Source: JBBKWG01 sp037968835 (lineage in GTDB: Bacteria > Pseudomonadota > Alphaproteobacteria > Rhodobacterales > Rhodobacteraceae). From it: DNA of 6,176 bases. Positions within the stretch are counted from its first letter, which is position 1, and every line of letters starts with the position of its first letter. The notes below the pieces were generated by a model. It was not told the DNA's origin. It did not search any database and saw only the letters and a list, made by a program, of their open reading frames with translations. Position numbers and translations under genes: made by a program. Location: contig JBBKWG010000065.1 of the NCBI GenBank assembly GCA_037968835.1, forward strand, positions 1 to 6,176, given 5' to 3'. Below, piece by piece: positions 1 through 5,099 of this stretch.

Positions 1-614
1 CAGAGGCCCAGAATGGCGGTTTGCCAACCCGTTACCAAAGCGAGCGTCACCCCCGAGCGCAGCAGCAGGTCGTCTGTGTCAAGCTCCAGCGTTGCGCCGC
101 GATAGGCGACGGCTGAGAGAGCAAAGAAGACACCCGAAGCCAGCCCTAAAGCGGTCGCCCGGTTCAAAATGCTGCCGCCGTCAGGTGGCTCAGAAAGCAA
201 GACCACCCCGAGAAATCCAAGCGCAATCGCTGCTGCGCCGATGGTCGAAACCGCGTCACCGAGGATGATCAAGCCAGCCAGGGCCGTCAGCATGACCTCG
301 GTTTTCTTGAAAGTGATGCCGACCGCAAAGGCGCGATGTTTGAACAGGGCAACCGTGCAGATCGTCGCGAGGATCTGGGTCAGGCCGCCAAATAGCGCAA
401 ACAGCCAGAACGCTTCGGACAGATCAGGGAAGGGTGAATCCGATGTGACGAGGTAGCCGAGCATAACCGCCGCGACGACGGGGAAAGACCAGAAGAAACG
501 CGCCCATGTTGCTCCTGCGGGGCTTAAGATTCCGACCGACAACGCTTTTTGAACCGCAAACCGCACGGTCTGCGCCGCGGCCGCGGATATTGAAAGGATG
601 ACCCAAAGCTCCAT
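1..614 (-). CDS. DMT-superfamily (EamA) transporter, C-terminus cut by window edge
   Basis: This is the N-terminal 204 residues of a multi-helix inner-membrane permease; the reading frame is open to the left edge. The protein begins MELWVILSISAAAAQTVRFA, the usual opening of EamA proteins in this group, and alternates hydrophobic helices with short polar loops (helices near residues 3-18, 36-56, 68-91, 106-121, 125-141, 152-170 and 186-204). The first EamA repeat ends near GVVLLSEPP (136-144), and a second repeat begins after it. Members of the family are about 290-300 residues long, so roughly a third is missing. EamA proteins export or import small metabolites; no substrate can be read from this sequence. 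The gene starts 39 bases after the desaturase stop on the same strand, so co-transcription is likely. No clear Shine-Dalgarno sequence precedes the ATG at 612-614; a short GC hairpin lies there instead. Confidence 0.85.
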   Translation of the reverse strand, partial: MELWVILSISAAAAQTVRFAVQKALSVGILSPAGATWARFFWSFPVVAAVMLGYLVTSDSPFPDLSEAFWLFALFGGLTQILATICTVALFKHRAFAVGITFKKTEVMLTALAGLIILGDAVSTIGAAAIALGFLGVVLLSEPPDGGSILNRATALGLASGVFFALSAVAYRGATLELDTDDLLLRSGVTLALVTGWQTAILGL

Positions 615-615
615 T

Positions 616-631
616 GCGGGACGATGCCCGC
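616..631 (-). other. Short GC hairpin directly before the EamA start codon
   Basis: On the minus strand the sequence GCGGG-CATCGT-CCCGC forms a 5-bp stem with a 6-base loop, ending one base before the ATG of the transporter gene. No U-tract follows, so it is not a classical terminator. It occupies the place where a ribosome binding site would sit, and could either dampen translation or be incidental in GC-rich DNA. Confidence 0.3.
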
Positions 632-653
632 TATCGGCGTCGGGCGAAAGAAC

Positions 654-1538
654 CTATCCCCTGCGCCACAAGGGATGAACCACCGGATCCTTGCGAGTAA
701 GTAGGTAGCGCCGGAATATTTCGCTGTAGGACCGATACCGGTAACCACCGTTCTGGCGCAGATAGCGTTCGGCGTTCTGACGGTAAAGCGAAGGCAACCG
801 ATACCACGCGACACGCGGGTGCATATGGTGGACAGCGTGGAAATTATTGTTGAGAAACAACAGCGCCAGCGGCCCCCGATCTTCGATGACAACCGTGCGC
901 CCGCGCGCCCGTTCATGCGCCTGATGTTCAAGGAACGTCCGAATGCGCAACAGTGACAAGGCACCGTAGCAGGAAATTGCATAGGCCCAGAGCGGCATCG
1001 CTGCGAAATGGACCCAGACGATCACAAGAGCGGCGGCCGGCATGTGCCAAAGCCATCCACGAAGGATTTTTGGATCTTGGCCGAGATTGCGCAGGTCGCT
1101 GCGGATGAACGCGAATGTCCCGATCAGGGGGCCGAGCAAAAGACGTCCGGCCAGAGTGTTATTGAACGTCAGCAAGCCGCGCCGAATGACCGAAAACTGT
1201 TCCCAGTCACCGCCGTCGAGATAGTTGGATTCCGGATCGTCGAATGGATCGGTCAGGGCGTTGTCATGGTGGTGCGCCAGATGTGTATCGCGAAAGCGCA
1301 GATAGGGCACGATGAGCGTCAGCGCGGGAAAGACAAGTGCCGCGTTCAAGCGTTGATCGCGAAACGGGTGTCCGTGAAGCATTTCATGCTGGAGCGATGA
1401 AAATTGTGCGATCGCGATTGCCGAGATGATGACTGCGGCAAACACCGACCATTCTGCGAGATACGTCGTCGCAAACAACCATATCTGATACGTCACAGTG
1501 AGAATGGCCAGCGTGGGCCATTCCATTCGTTTCAACAT
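654..1538 (-). CDS. Fatty acid desaturase family membrane di-iron enzyme
   Basis: This 294-residue integral membrane protein carries the three histidine boxes of the membrane fatty acid desaturase/hydroxylase superfamily (PF00487 type): H51-EML-H55 (followed by G-H57), H86-LA-HH (89-90) and H234-AV-HH (237-238). These eight histidines bind the di-iron centre that activates O2. Hydrophobic stretches near 9-46, 66-80, 132-145 and 165-197 fit membrane helices, with the boxes facing the cytoplasm. The motifs DPFDDPESNYLD (97-108) and RTFLEHQAHE (200-209) mark a bacterial subgroup of uncertain substrate. It could desaturate or hydroxylate an acyl chain, an aminolipid or another lipophile; the sequence does not say which. 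The length is typical of short bacterial members and all metal ligands appear present. The start at 1536-1538 is preceded only by a weak GGGACCGGG stretch; Met5 is an alternative start. The gene is divergent from the XRE regulator at 1677, which may control it, and lies upstream of the EamA transporter. Confidence 0.87.
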   Translation of the reverse strand: MLKRMEWPTLAILTVTYQIWLFATTYLAEWSVFAAVIISAIAIAQFSSLQHEMLHGHPFRDQRLNAALVFPALTLIVPYLRFRDTHLAHHHDNALTDPFDDPESNYLDGGDWEQFSVIRRGLLTFNNTLAGRLLLGPLIGTFAFIRSDLRNLGQDPKILRGWLWHMPAAALVIVWVHFAAMPLWAYAISCYGALSLLRIRTFLEHQAHERARGRTVVIEDRGPLALLFLNNNFHAVHHMHPRVAWYRLPSLYRQNAERYLRQNGGYRYRSYSEIFRRYLLTRKDPVVHPLWRRG

Positions 1539-1581
1539 GTCAGTTACCCGGTCCCGTTGACGCTATATTGCGCCTCTACAT

Positions 1582-1609
1582 ATTTAACTTGTGACACTTG
1601 TTGGTTGAA
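1582..1609 (-). promoter_or_regulatory. Weak candidate promoter for the desaturase gene
   Basis: On the minus strand, TTCAAC (1604-1609) and TTAAAT (1582-1587) are separated by 16 bases, leaving a leader of about 35-40 bases before the desaturase ATG at 1538. The -35 match is poor (3 of 6). The -10 overlaps the AACnnGTG dyad. Identified by eye only. Confidence 0.25.
1586..1602. promoter_or_regulatory. Imperfect 17-bp dyad, candidate operator in the divergent region
   Basis: The sequence AACTTGTGACACTTGTT reads AAC-nn-GTG-n-CAC-nn-GTT, symmetric about base 1594 with 12 of 16 arm positions paired. It covers the -35 element of the predicted regulator promoter and abuts the -10 element of the predicted desaturase promoter, so a bound repressor could block both genes. 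The XRE regulator encoded next to it is the obvious candidate binder; this is inference from position. Confidence 0.4.
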
Positions 1610-1627
1610 TGCGGAATTCGGTATATA
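1598..1627 (+). promoter_or_regulatory. Candidate sigma-70-type promoter of the XRE regulator
   Basis: TTGTTG (1598-1603) and TATATA (1622-1627) are separated by 18 bases. The -10 matches consensus at 4 of 6 positions and the -35 at 3 of 6. Transcription would begin near 1634 and give a leader of about 43 bases, with the 1649-1662 palindrome inside it. The region is AT-rich compared with its surroundings, as expected for a promoter. Confidence 0.4.
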
Positions 1628-1648
1628 AGCAACATAAATCAAACATCG

Positions 1649-1662
1649 GTGAATTAATTCAC
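1649..1662. promoter_or_regulatory. Perfect 14-bp palindrome, candidate autoregulatory operator
   Basis: GTGAATTAATTCAC is its own reverse complement over all 14 bases; the flanking bases G1648 and A1663 do not pair. It lies immediately before the Shine-Dalgarno sequence AAGAGGGG (1663-1670) of the XRE regulator and downstream of its predicted transcription start. HTH_XRE proteins usually bind short palindromes of this size as dimers, so autorepression from within the leader is plausible. Confidence 0.5.
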
Positions 1663-1676
1663 AAGAGGGGCTGTTA

Positions 1677-2540
1677 ATGGACAAACGTGATCGCGCCCTT
1701 CTGTTCCGGACCCGGCTTCAGATCGCGATGCGCAACCGCGACGCGACTCAAAGCGGGCTTGCCCGTGCTGTCGGTGTGGACCGCTCGACAATATCACAAC
1801 TGCTATCGCGCGAGACTGCGCGGCTGCCGAACGCTCAGGTCGTCGCGGAATGCGCCAGTGCGTTGGGCGTTTCCGGCGACTGGCTTTTGGGACTCTCGGA
1901 TCTACCCGAACTCGCAGCGGATCTTCTGGCCGCCTCAATGGAGGTGGCGGAGGCGCCGCGCGCGCTTGTCGACGAGCAGATATTTGCATGGCACAGCGAA
2001 GCCGCAGGCTACAAGATCCGCCATGTTCCGGCCGCCTTGCCCGACATGCTGAAAATTCCAGACATGCTGCGTTGGGAATACCAGCCGCATCTTGGCCGCA
2101 CGACGGAACAGGCGATCGGCGCTAGCGAAGATAGGCTGAACTGGATGCGTCGGTCGCTATCTGACTACGAAATCGCCATGCCGCTTTTTGAAGTTGAATC
2201 GCTTGTCGGGCGGACAGGCTACTACCGCGGTTTGCCCAAGGTTGTGCGCGACCGGCAGATTGCGCACCTTATGGAGTTGCATGAACAACTTTATCCGTCG
2301 CTGCGCGTGTTCCTGTTCGATGCGCGTCGCCTTTGGTCCGCACCGCTGACGGTATTCGGTCCACTTGTCGGCGTGCTGTATCTCGGTCAACATTATCTGG
2401 CCTTCCGCGACCGCGAACGGGTCAAGATGCTGACCGATCAATTCGATGGACTGGTCCGCGAAGCGTCTATATCCGCCCGGAAATGGCCCGCACACCTTCA
2501 GGCGCTTGCCGCATCCGAAGATTGTTCGGAGTTGGACTGA
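1677..2540 (+). CDS. XRE-family HTH transcriptional regulator with C-terminal DUF5753-like domain
   Basis: A 287-residue cytoplasmic DNA-binding protein. Residues about 10-73 form an XRE/lambda-Cro-type helix-turn-helix: TQSGLARAVGVDRSTISQLL (24-43) holds helices 2 and 3, and ALGVSGDWLLGLSD (62-75) is the usual end of such domains. The remaining 200 or so residues have no DNA-binding features. Their order of segments (ALPDMLKIPDMLRWEY, then an R-rich helix, VGRTGYYRGLPKVVRDRQIAHLMEL, LRVFLFD, VGVLYLGQHYLAF and a final helix DQFDGLVREASI) resembles the layout of DUF5753, the effector half of many actinobacterial XRE proteins. That resemblance is judged by eye. The start is supported by AAGAGGGG at 1663-1670, six bases before the ATG. 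The gene is divergent from the desaturase, with 138 bases between them containing two dyads, so it probably regulates itself and/or that gene in response to an unknown ligand. Its last 43 bases overlap the convergent Rossmann-protein gene. Confidence 0.85.
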   Translation: MDKRDRALLFRTRLQIAMRNRDATQSGLARAVGVDRSTISQLLSRETARLPNAQVVAECASALGVSGDWLLGLSDLPELAADLLAASMEVAEAPRALVDEQIFAWHSEAAGYKIRHVPAALPDMLKIPDMLRWEYQPHLGRTTEQAIGASEDRLNWMRRSLSDYEIAMPLFEVESLVGRTGYYRGLPKVVRDRQIAHLMELHEQLYPSLRVFLFDARRLWSAPLTVFGPLVGVLYLGQHYLAFRDRERVKMLTDQFDGLVREASISARKWPAHLQALAASEDCSELD

Positions 2541-3010
2541 GGCGCGACATCAAGGCTCGCGACTGCGGCCAGTTCGGCCAATGCGGTGGAAACCTCCTCA
2601 CGCACTTTGGCATCATTCTTCGGCGACAGATTCAGAGAAAAGCCACCCTCATCGCCGTCACGGATCTGGATCACACAAGCGGGTCGCATGGCGCATGTCT
2701 GCACATCGTCAATATCGAATGCCCGCGACGCCGAGGCTATGATGGCGTTTTCCGGTGCTCCGCTTTGTGCCCTCTGGATGACCGTTCGCATAAGCTCCAG
2801 ACGCTCGGGAAGGCAAATCATCACCCAGTCGACACCGTGAACCGTGGACGAGATCGTATCGTGCCGTTTCCAATCACCCTTCAGCGGCCGCGACCCTTCG
2901 GCCTTCGAATCCGGGTCGAAAACGGCCACTTTCCATCCGGCCTTGTGAAAAATTCGCGCCCACCGTCCGCCGGAGGCTCCGAGTCCCAGAATGGCTACTT
3001 TCTGTGTCAT
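2498..3010 (-). CDS. Short Rossmann protein resembling the NAD-binding half of 3-hydroxyacyl-CoA dehydrogenase
   Basis: A 170-residue protein starting MTQKVAILGLGASGGRWARI. The GxGxxG dinucleotide loop is G9-L-G11-A-S-G14, and VAVFDPD (28-34) ends strand 2 with an acidic D32, which favours NAD over NADP. WVMICLPERLEL (62-73) and AIIASASRAFDIDDVQ (89-104) line up by eye with the corresponding parts of 3-hydroxyacyl-CoA/carnitine dehydrogenases. The catalytic His-Glu region (family form HFFNP...VEV) is replaced by VIQIRDGDEGGFSLNL, with no histidine, and the C-terminal helical dimerisation domain is absent: such enzymes are about 280-310 residues. Dehydrogenase activity of the usual kind is therefore unlikely; it may be an NAD-binding accessory or sensor. 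The start is fixed by AGGAGAG (3014-3020), three bases from the ATG, which overlaps the lipocalin stop as ATGA. The C-terminal tail is low-complexity (Ser/Ala/Gln), and its coding end overlaps the regulator gene tail to tail. Confidence 0.72.
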   Translation of the reverse strand: MTQKVAILGLGASGGRWARIFHKAGWKVAVFDPDSKAEGSRPLKGDWKRHDTISSTVHGVDWVMICLPERLELMRTVIQRAQSGAPENAIIASASRAFDIDDVQTCAMRPACVIQIRDGDEGGFSLNLSPKNDAKVREEVSTALAELAAVASLDVAPQSNSEQSSDAASA

Positions 3011-3528
3011 CGGCTCTCCTGCGTTGTCATTTTTAGCTGGCCAAGATTGTAACCGTTGAATTCCAGGACATCGCGCGCAGCTTTCAGGCGGTCTTGCGGG
3101 ATCGTCGCTTCGCGGTTCAAGATCCATCCGGCGCGACCTGACGGTACCCCGATGACTGCCGTGCGATAACCCTCGTCCACCCACAGCACCCAATAATCCG
3201 CAGCGACCGGAACGCCGGCCAGCCGGACTTTCAGCCGCCCCGGCCCGACGACCTGCGCGTTGCCACTTATGGTTTTGGTGCCGCTGCCGGTGTCACACCG
3301 ATTAAGAACGCTCAGCGTGCCGTCCGAAGCCGCCCCGTATGTCGCGGTGGTGTTCGAGCACCCTGCCTGGAAAGCGACCGGAAAGCTCGCGACCTCGTAC
3401 CAGTTACCGAGATAGCGAACTGGGTCGAAAACCGCCATCGAACTCAGTTGCACGTCCATGTCGCGGTACGTCGGGACTGTCGCGCAACTGGCAAGGGCGA
3501 CAAATAGTGGAATCCCAAACCAACGCAT
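3007..3528 (-). CDS. blc: Blc-type lipocalin lipoprotein
   Basis: A 173-residue bacterial lipocalin, predicted to sit in the outer membrane as a lipoprotein. The signal peptide is MRWFGIPLFVALASC with lipobox LASC, lipidated Cys15 and Ala at +2, which does not signal inner-membrane retention. The lipocalin signature follows: YLGNWYEVASFPVAFQAGC (39-57) with the invariant G-x-W, then LSVLNRCD (72-79) and the C-terminal segment YWVLWVDEGYRTAVIGVPSGRAGWILNRE, which aligns closely with E. coli Blc. Cys57 and Cys78 could form a disulfide. Blc proteins bind fatty acids or lysophospholipids and are linked to envelope stress; binding here is inferred from family. The start overlaps the preceding stop as TGATG with no convincing Shine-Dalgarno sequence, suggesting translation by coupling to the upstream lipoprotein gene. 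The gene overlaps the next one downstream by four bases. Confidence 0.9.
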   Translation of the reverse strand: MRWFGIPLFVALASCATVPTYRDMDVQLSSMAVFDPVRYLGNWYEVASFPVAFQAGCSNTTATYGAASDGTLSVLNRCDTGSGTKTISGNAQVVGPGRLKVRLAGVPVAADYWVLWVDEGYRTAVIGVPSGRAGWILNREATIPQDRLKAARDVLEFNGYNLGQLKMTTQESR

Positions 3529-3878
3529 CAGTTGACACAAAGCGTTGCGCGCTGACCGGTATCCGTCAGCACTTCGTGGCAGCCAAGGAACGGCTTGATC
3601 GGTGCGCAGGTGCGAGAGCGCGCAAGACACAGCCCCTCGCAGTCGCTTGCCGCCCGGCACTGCTTGTTGGCGTCGGGCGTTTGAAGATAGCAGACGAATA
3701 CGCTCGATCCGCCACCAACGCCCCAGCGTCCGCCTTCCTTCGCGCAATCGGCGCGCTGGGTTGCAAAGAGATCGGGACTGGGCGCGGTCACGGCAGAGTC
3801 CTGCGGCCCGTCTTCCTGACAGGACGCAACAAACAGCAATAATGCGATGAATATCCCACCGCGACGTCTCGTCGCCAT
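3528..3878 (-). CDS. Cysteine-rich lipoprotein of unknown function
   Basis: A 116-residue exported protein. The N-terminus MATRRRGGIFIALLLFVASC is a lipoprotein signal with lipobox VASC and lipidated Cys20; Gln at +2 favours the outer membrane. The mature part has eight further cysteines (45, 63, 74, 80, 84, 91, 100, 114), an even number that would allow four disulfides in the periplasm. Core motifs are DCAKEGGRW (44-52), CRAASDCEGLCL (74-85), CAP (91-93), LGCHEVL (98-104) and terminal LCVN. I have the impression of similar small Cys-rich proteins in other Alphaproteobacteria but know of no assigned function. GGAGAAG (3882-3888) gives a strong ribosome site for the ATG at 3876-3878. It is the first of three tightly overlapping genes and lies 68 bases after the aldo/keto reductase stop. 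Association with the lipocalin suggests an envelope role. Confidence 0.8.
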   Translation of the reverse strand: MATRRRGGIFIALLLFVASCQEDGPQDSAVTAPSPDLFATQRADCAKEGGRWGVGGGSSVFVCYLQTPDANKQCRAASDCEGLCLARSRTCAPIKPFLGCHEVLTDTGQRATLCVN

Positions 3879-3905
3879 GTTCTTCTCCAGACTTCCCCTG
3901 CAAAA

Positions 3906-3934
3906 ACTCTAGGGCGGGGCAGAACGTGCGGCAA
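3906..3934 (-). promoter_or_regulatory. Weak candidate internal promoter before the lipoprotein-lipocalin genes
   Basis: On the minus strand TTGCCG (3929-3934) and TAGAGT (3906-3911) are 17 bases apart, each matching consensus at 4 of 6 positions, with about 20 bases to the GGAGAAG ribosome site. It could allow the three downstream genes to be expressed without the aldo/keto reductase. Identified by eye only. Confidence 0.25.
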
Positions 3935-3946
3935 CAAAGCCGTCGA

Positions 3947-4993
3947 TCAATATGGCAGGGGGTGCGCCCGGTGTGCTTTTGAAACCTCATCCAGCAGATC
4001 GTCGGACAGCGTGACGTCCCGCGCCGCAAGCGCTGTCTCCAATTGGTCGGCGGTTCTGGCACCGAAAATCGGGATTGTCGGGAACGGCCGGGTGCGTGTC
4101 CATTGCAGCGCCATGTGCACCGGGTGAACGCCATGCCGCTTTGCGATATCGAGATAGAGGGCGGTGGTGTCGAACACCCGCGCGCTCTTTCGCCCTCCCA
4201 TCTCGGGATTGAGCGACATCCGCGAGGCCTCTGGCACCTGTCCATCCTGATATTTTCCGGTGAGAATACCGGCGGCAAGAGGCGAGAATGCAAGGAGCGT
4301 GACGTCCTCGTGGACCGAAAGTTCGGCCAGATCGGTATCGTAAAGGCGGCAAAGCATCGAATACTCGTTCTGGATCGTCGCGACGCGCGGTCCGGCGATG
4401 GATTCCGCCGCCTGAAGCCAGCGCATCGTTCCCCAGGCACTGTCGTTTGACAGCCCGAAGGCCCTGATCTTCCCTTCGGTAACCAGCGCCTTCAGGACCT
4501 CCATGACGCTCGTCATGTTGTCGAGGATCTCCGCAGTTTCGGGCTGATCGGTAGGGGCGAAGTCCCAGTTCTGGCGAAAATGATAGGATCCCCGGTTTGG
4601 CCAGTGAAACTGATAAAGGTCGATATAGTCGGTCTGAAGCCGTTTGAGCGAAGCCTCGACGGCGTCGCGAATCGTGTCGGCATGGATGCCGCGCCCATCG
4701 CGCACGAAACCGCCGTTCTTGCCGGAGTGTTTGGTTGCGATGATCCATTCCTTACGTCGCCGTGATCGAGCAATCCAGTTGCCGATGATTTCCTCGGTGC
4801 CGCCGATGGTGTCGGCGCTGATCGGGTTGACCGGATACATTTCCGCCGTATCCATGAAGTCGATACCGGCGCTGTAGGCACGCTCGATCTGCGCGTGGGC
4901 ATCTTCCTGAGAAGTCTGGGTGCCCCACGTCATTGTGCCAAGGCAATAATCGCTGACCTCGATGCCTGTGCGGCCGAGTTCGATCCGGTTCAT
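3947..4993 (-). CDS. tas: Aldo/keto reductase, Tas-like
   Basis: A 348-residue cytoplasmic NADPH-dependent oxidoreductase with the aldo/keto reductase TIM barrel. The catalytic tetrad is visible: Asp48 and Tyr53 in DFMDTAEMYP, Lys88 in IIATKHSGK and His130 in DLYQFHW. The C-terminal IPIFGARTADQLETALAA is the usual cofactor-phosphate-binding segment. Length and the segments GLGTMTWG-like (LGTMTWG, 18-24), AEMYPVNP and IIGNWIA match E. coli Tas (about 346 residues) better than other AKR groups. The physiological substrate is unknown; family members reduce aldehydes and ketones. The start MNRIELGRTG is chosen because CGGAGAATAAG gives a good ribosome site directly before the ATG at 4991-4993, and because homologues begin there; an upstream in-frame extension to 5095 has no such support and would run through the SOS box. 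It is probably the first gene of the operon leading to the lipoprotein, lipocalin and Rossmann genes, with no terminator seen in the 68-base gap. Confidence 0.9.
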   Translation of the reverse strand: MNRIELGRTGIEVSDYCLGTMTWGTQTSQEDAHAQIERAYSAGIDFMDTAEMYPVNPISADTIGGTEEIIGNWIARSRRRKEWIIATKHSGKNGGFVRDGRGIHADTIRDAVEASLKRLQTDYIDLYQFHWPNRGSYHFRQNWDFAPTDQPETAEILDNMTSVMEVLKALVTEGKIRAFGLSNDSAWGTMRWLQAAESIAGPRVATIQNEYSMLCRLYDTDLAELSVHEDVTLLAFSPLAAGILTGKYQDGQVPEASRMSLNPEMGGRKSARVFDTTALYLDIAKRHGVHPVHMALQWTRTRPFPTIPIFGARTADQLETALAARDVTLSDDLLDEVSKAHRAHPLPY

Positions 4994-5022
4994 CTTATTC
5001 TCCGTCTGATGCGTGGGTGTAA

Positions 5023-5050
5023 GGGATAGCGGTGGATGACGGTTTGGCAA
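5023..5050 (-). promoter_or_regulatory. Candidate promoter of the aldo/keto reductase operon
   Basis: On the minus strand TTGCCA (5045-5050, 5 of 6 to consensus) and TATCCC (5023-5028, 3 of 6) are separated by 16 bases, leaving a leader of about 20-25 bases before the AKR start. The SOS box at 5068-5082 lies upstream of this -35, so LexA bound there would not block this promoter directly. Confidence 0.3.
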
Positions 5051-5063
5051 GGCGAGACCGGTA

Positions 5064-5092
5064 TTGAGAACAAAAAGCGAACATGCTAAATT
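5064..5092 (+). promoter_or_regulatory. Promoter of the ImuA-like gene, overlapping the SOS box
   Basis: TTGAGA (5064-5069, 5 of 6 to TTGACA) and TAAATT (5087-5092, 4 of 6 to TATAAT) are separated by exactly 17 bases. Predicted transcription starts about seven bases after the -10, at 5099-5100, which coincides with the ATG at 5100. The LexA-type box occupies the end of the -35 and most of the spacer, the expected geometry for repression. Confidence 0.6.
5068..5082. promoter_or_regulatory. lexA box: LexA binding site (alphaproteobacterial SOS box, GAAC-N7-GAAC)
   Basis: GAACAAAAAGCGAAC is an exact match to the GAAC-N7-GAAC (equivalently GTTC-N7-GTTC) direct repeat bound by LexA in Alphaproteobacteria. 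It lies between the -35 and -10 of the promoter for an ImuA-like gene, a family typically under SOS control. The match of site type, position and target gene makes a chance occurrence unlikely. Confidence 0.8.
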
Positions 5093-5099
5093 CAAACCT

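Noticed and set aside
1008..1400. 130-residue plus-strand frame opposite the desaturase
   Set aside because: It is antisense to a gene with all three histidine boxes and shows no domain, signal or ribosome site of its own.
3011..3193. Upstream extension of the Rossmann protein
   Set aside because: It lies inside the lipocalin gene. The internal ATG at 3008-3010 has a strong ribosome site and starts exactly at the first beta strand of the fold.
3929..3942. CGGC-TTTGTT-GCCG hairpin after the aldo/keto reductase as a terminator
   Set aside because: The stem is only 4 bp and no T-tract follows on the minus strand.
3007..4440. A 477-residue minus-strand open frame covering the lipocalin and most of the aldo/keto reductase region
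   Set aside because: Only its last 173 codons encode a real protein (the lipocalin from 3528). The rest is Arg/Cys-rich, unlike any protein, and is a GC-rich shadow of the reductase and Cys-rich lipoprotein genes.
4994..5095. 34-residue N-terminal extension of the aldo/keto reductase
   Set aside because: Homologues begin at MNRIELG, a good Shine-Dalgarno sequence lies directly before that ATG, and the extension would pass through the divergent SOS box.
5064..5099. TTG start that would lengthen the ImuA-like protein by 12 residues
   Set aside because: The TTG is the first half of the -35 element and the added codons are the SOS box and -10, so they are upstream of the transcript.
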